Source: Malurus cyaneus samueli (Eukaryota; Chordata; Aves; Passeriformes; Maluridae). From it: a DNA stretch of 64,000 nucleotides. The translations under genes and the position numbers were made by a program. Location of the stretch: assembly GCA_009741485.1 (NCBI GenBank), contig CM019236.1, positions 32,938,178 through 33,002,177 on the forward strand, read 5' to 3'. Below, piece by piece: positions 61,338 to 64,000 of the stretch (within the stretch, counting starts at the first letter, position 1; every line of letters starts with the position of its first letter). The notes beneath the pieces are model-generated. The model did no database searches. It saw only the letters and a program-made list of their open reading frames with translations, and was not told the origin of the DNA.

Positions 61338-64000
61338 CTGATAAAAGTACAGATGCCAGTGAGCATATGTTGTACATTACCTGCTTAAGCCCAAAACTAA
61401 AGCGTCTACTAGAAATAAATCAAGCCAGATCAAGCACTTTGTGACAGGACAGGTTTTTCTTTTCCTTTAAACCAAAGCAAACATTTAGCACTGGTCACCA
61501 TGGTACCTGTAGATACGTAACTAGAAAGCCACAATCTAATGGTTTCCTCACAAATATAGAGTTTCATAGGGAGTTTTCAAATATCACTGATGAATTTGCT
61601 TTTTCTTAAAAAGACATTAAGTCAGTTGATTTTGGAAGGCAGATCATGGCAGCATTTTCCAACACTAGGAACTTCTGAAATTAACTGTTGAGAAACTCCT
61701 ACTCACTATTCTAATTATCATTTGTGCAATGCAAAAATTCTAAGTGTCAGAACACACTTGTTCATAATTCTTGTGATCCTCACACTACTTGCAGTGATTG
61801 CAAGTCTGCGATCAAGTCTGTGATTGCAAAACACAAATACTTTGAAACTCAAAGCTAATAAGACTTGTCCATCAACCTGACATCACTTCATTTTGTGTGC
61901 AAAACACTCCCAAAACTAACTGGGAGTACTCTGCAGTGACATTTATCCTACATAGAAGAGCACACTTCTAATTCAAGTAAGAGTATAGTTTTAAATTCTT
62001 GTTTGGGACTATCTATGCAGATGTTTCCATTTAGCAGTCCCCACTGGGGAGGTGATCATCAGAGGAATGCTCAAATTCTTCTCTCTGCATTTACCCTCAA
62101 GGCATGCCTCTGTAAAAACTAGAATGAAAAACCATAAGTCACACCTTAAAAACCTGAATGCCTAAGTGTGCTTGCTACAAAAGGCAGCTCTATCCTGAAG
62201 CATAATAGCCCCTTTCACAGGTGTATGGGAATGCTTCACAATCTAATCTGACCCTTAAATTCCTTAGGATGCAATGTCTTCAAAAGAACTGTGGGAAATC
62301 TAGTTCTCACCAGAGAGTGCTATTTTTTTTATTTCCTGGGCATAAAGTAGGCAGCCCTTCACTAGACCAGTTCCATGCATTTGGTAAATCCCACCTTATT
62401 CACAACTCCCTCAGCACATTTCACTACTCTTGCTCACCTTGTTCTTTCTTACCTTGTGCATTCCCTGCTTTTGCTGACATTTGTGAAGGCTTATGTCTAA
62501 CAGTGAAATAGGAAAGCAAAGGATTGCATCGACAATCTGATGCATAAAGCTTAATTAAATAGTTACTTTAATAAAGCCTATTATTTGACAGGTTATGAGT
62601 TTAGCCCTTCCTACAGGGCACAACATCTAGTGCTTTAAAGGCATTTAAAACACAGAAATACACAGAAGTGTGTATATATGTACAAAAACATTACAAGTCT
62701 TTCAGTCATAGAAAAAGTCTGAAAAATTTCTGTTTATAAACTCCAAAGGGAATTGTGCCTATTATTATGAATAATTGGTTACAGTAAGAACAATTATGTG
62801 TATTTCTCACCAGAAATAGGAGGACTATTAAGACAAAATGGAACCTTTGCTAGTTTTTTAGTCACATCTCACCTATCTCACATACTTTCAAAAGCTCTTA
62901 TGCAATGTAGGTTGAATTAGACGATTTGCCATTTTGAGGATGTTGAGCTTGCTTACCTACCTAGTAATTTCTTTTTATTTGGTAATAATGGCATTTTCTT
63001 CATTATTTGAAAAGATGGACAGAAATTTTCTCATTGACTAGAACACCTGACTCACTTTGAAAGCCAAGTGATGGTTTTGTTTTTAAAATGTAGTTTTCCA
63101 AGTTGAGATTAATTGAAAAAAAAATGAATCTGTAGACTGGCTTTAATCTGACTTTCAGGCAGCAATAATTAAACAGCAGATTTTTTTTTTTTGCAGTTCT
63201 GCATTACCTACAAAAACTCTGCAGAAGCTATTTCAAGCATTTTCACCCAAACTCCACCTTTCAAAAGCGTTAATATTATAGAATCAGGCAATGTAACAAA
63301 TAGGAAAAAAATAACTGGAAATGTGAAAGGAATTCAGACAGGAAAGCAATGACAAAACTCACGAGCAATTGAGGACAGTTGTTAATCAGAAACTAGAGAT
63401 AGGTTATTTACTATCAGAAATATGCTGTATAAAAAAAAAAGGAAAAGAGATTCAGTGCTTTGCAGGTCTCTCCAGATCCCTGTATAATTCAGTAGTAAAG
63501 AATTATCAAATATTTAAATATATCAGTAATTGCATATTTAGTAAACTGTTGCACTCCCTCTATTTTCATGCAATGAATAGGCCCAAAACTAAAAGAAAGG
63601 AGTGAACATATTCTCTTTTCTTGTTGCCTTGGAGAGTGCCAACAATCTATAAGCCTTAACATAAACTGCATGTTCACAGCCAATGTGAATTCACATTTAT
63701 ATTACTACTTCAGAAAACATGACTTATAAAATTGACTTCGGCAAGATCCTTAAGTTATGTGGAAAAGGCTCTTAAGGCTTTCTCTGCAAAGTTCATTTAC
63801 CACCGGCTCTATCTGAACAAAGGTCTTGGGTGAGGACAAACAACTACGAATGACAGTCATGGTTACAGTCAGCTTTGTTCCTTACTTATCAAGTTACAAC
63901 CACTGTAGTAATTAATTCCTCTCTTCTAAATCATTGGACATTGTGTGTATATCTGTTACTGTAGATGACACTGAGCTCTTAGAGGCTCTACCAGGCAAAT
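61338..64000 (-). other. PRUNE2: PRUNE2 intron, right edge of window
   Basis: No upstream BCH exon was found by eye on the - strand. Frames at 62221-62511 (+) and 63369-63605 (+) have no recognisable product. The sequence is AT-rich and unique. Confidence 0.5.

Larger units (their letters stand above)
53213..64000 (-). other. PRUNE2: PRUNE2 gene, 3' portion (partial, continues past the right edge)
   Basis: Five collinear coding pieces on the - strand join in one reading frame, all with split codons in the same phase (phase 2) and GT/AG borders. The joined protein is the C-terminal half of a BNIP2/PRUNE2-type BCH domain, a Sec14/CRAL-TRIO-like fold that binds small GTPase regulators and membranes. 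Mammalian PRUNE2 is more similar to the translated exons than BNIP2 is, for example in the [12 protein letters not shown] and [17 protein letters not shown] segments, from memory. I could not find the preceding exon (start of the BCH domain) in 61338-64000, so that stretch is taken as intron. GCNT1 and PRUNE2 converge, as in mammals. Confidence 0.9.

Overview
The window looks like vertebrate nuclear DNA, most likely from a bird and probably a songbird or other neoavian. Coding sequence is sparse and split by introns with GT/AG boundaries. The interspersed repeats are CR1 LINE 3' ends and LTR families that I recognise from passerine and other neoavian genomes. The two identifiable genes are GCNT1 (+ strand) and the 3' end of PRUNE2 (- strand). 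They lie tail to tail, as in the human order RFK-GCNT1-PRUNE2. In chicken this block is on chromosome Z, so sex-chromosome linkage is the best guess here. That is inference, not something the sequence shows.

Layout. Positions 1-11817 form a very large inverted repeat. The left arm (1 to about 5310) is the reverse complement of the right arm (about 6340 to 11817), around a non-palindromic core of about 1 kb that holds another LTR fragment. Each arm carries about 2.9 kb of low-copy sequence plus two LTR-type elements, one with a GC-rich tandem block. The arms differ mainly by one- or two-base indels, and they match less well toward the centre. This raises the question of whether it is a real palindrome or an assembly fold-back. 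A CpG island at about 12290-12935, followed by a long polypyrimidine tract, is the likely GCNT1 promoter. A candidate 5' UTR exon (19181-19313) and a terminal exon from 19722 lead into the single-exon GCNT1 reading frame (19861-20979). The frame is open and keeps the catalytic Glu, but lacks about 54 codons near the start of the catalytic domain.

From about 22 kb to 53 kb I see no convincing genes. The stretch holds scattered CR1 pieces, one complete solo LTR, one truncated LTR fused to a CR1 fragment, two short tandem repeats and a trinucleotide repeat. From 53 kb to the right edge are five PRUNE2 coding pieces on the - strand. They encode the C-terminal half of the BCH (Sec14-like) domain and two alternative C-termini. 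Upstream PRUNE2 exons lie beyond the right edge.

The two genes are not functionally linked. GCNT1 makes core 2 O-glycan branches in the Golgi. PRUNE2 is a BNIP2-family scaffold protein. The points most worth checking are the in-frame GCNT1 deletion, the giant inverted repeat and its indel-rich arm divergence, a 99-bp near-identical direct duplication flanking the GCNT1 UTR exon, and a PRUNE2 splice donor that itself supplies a stop codon.
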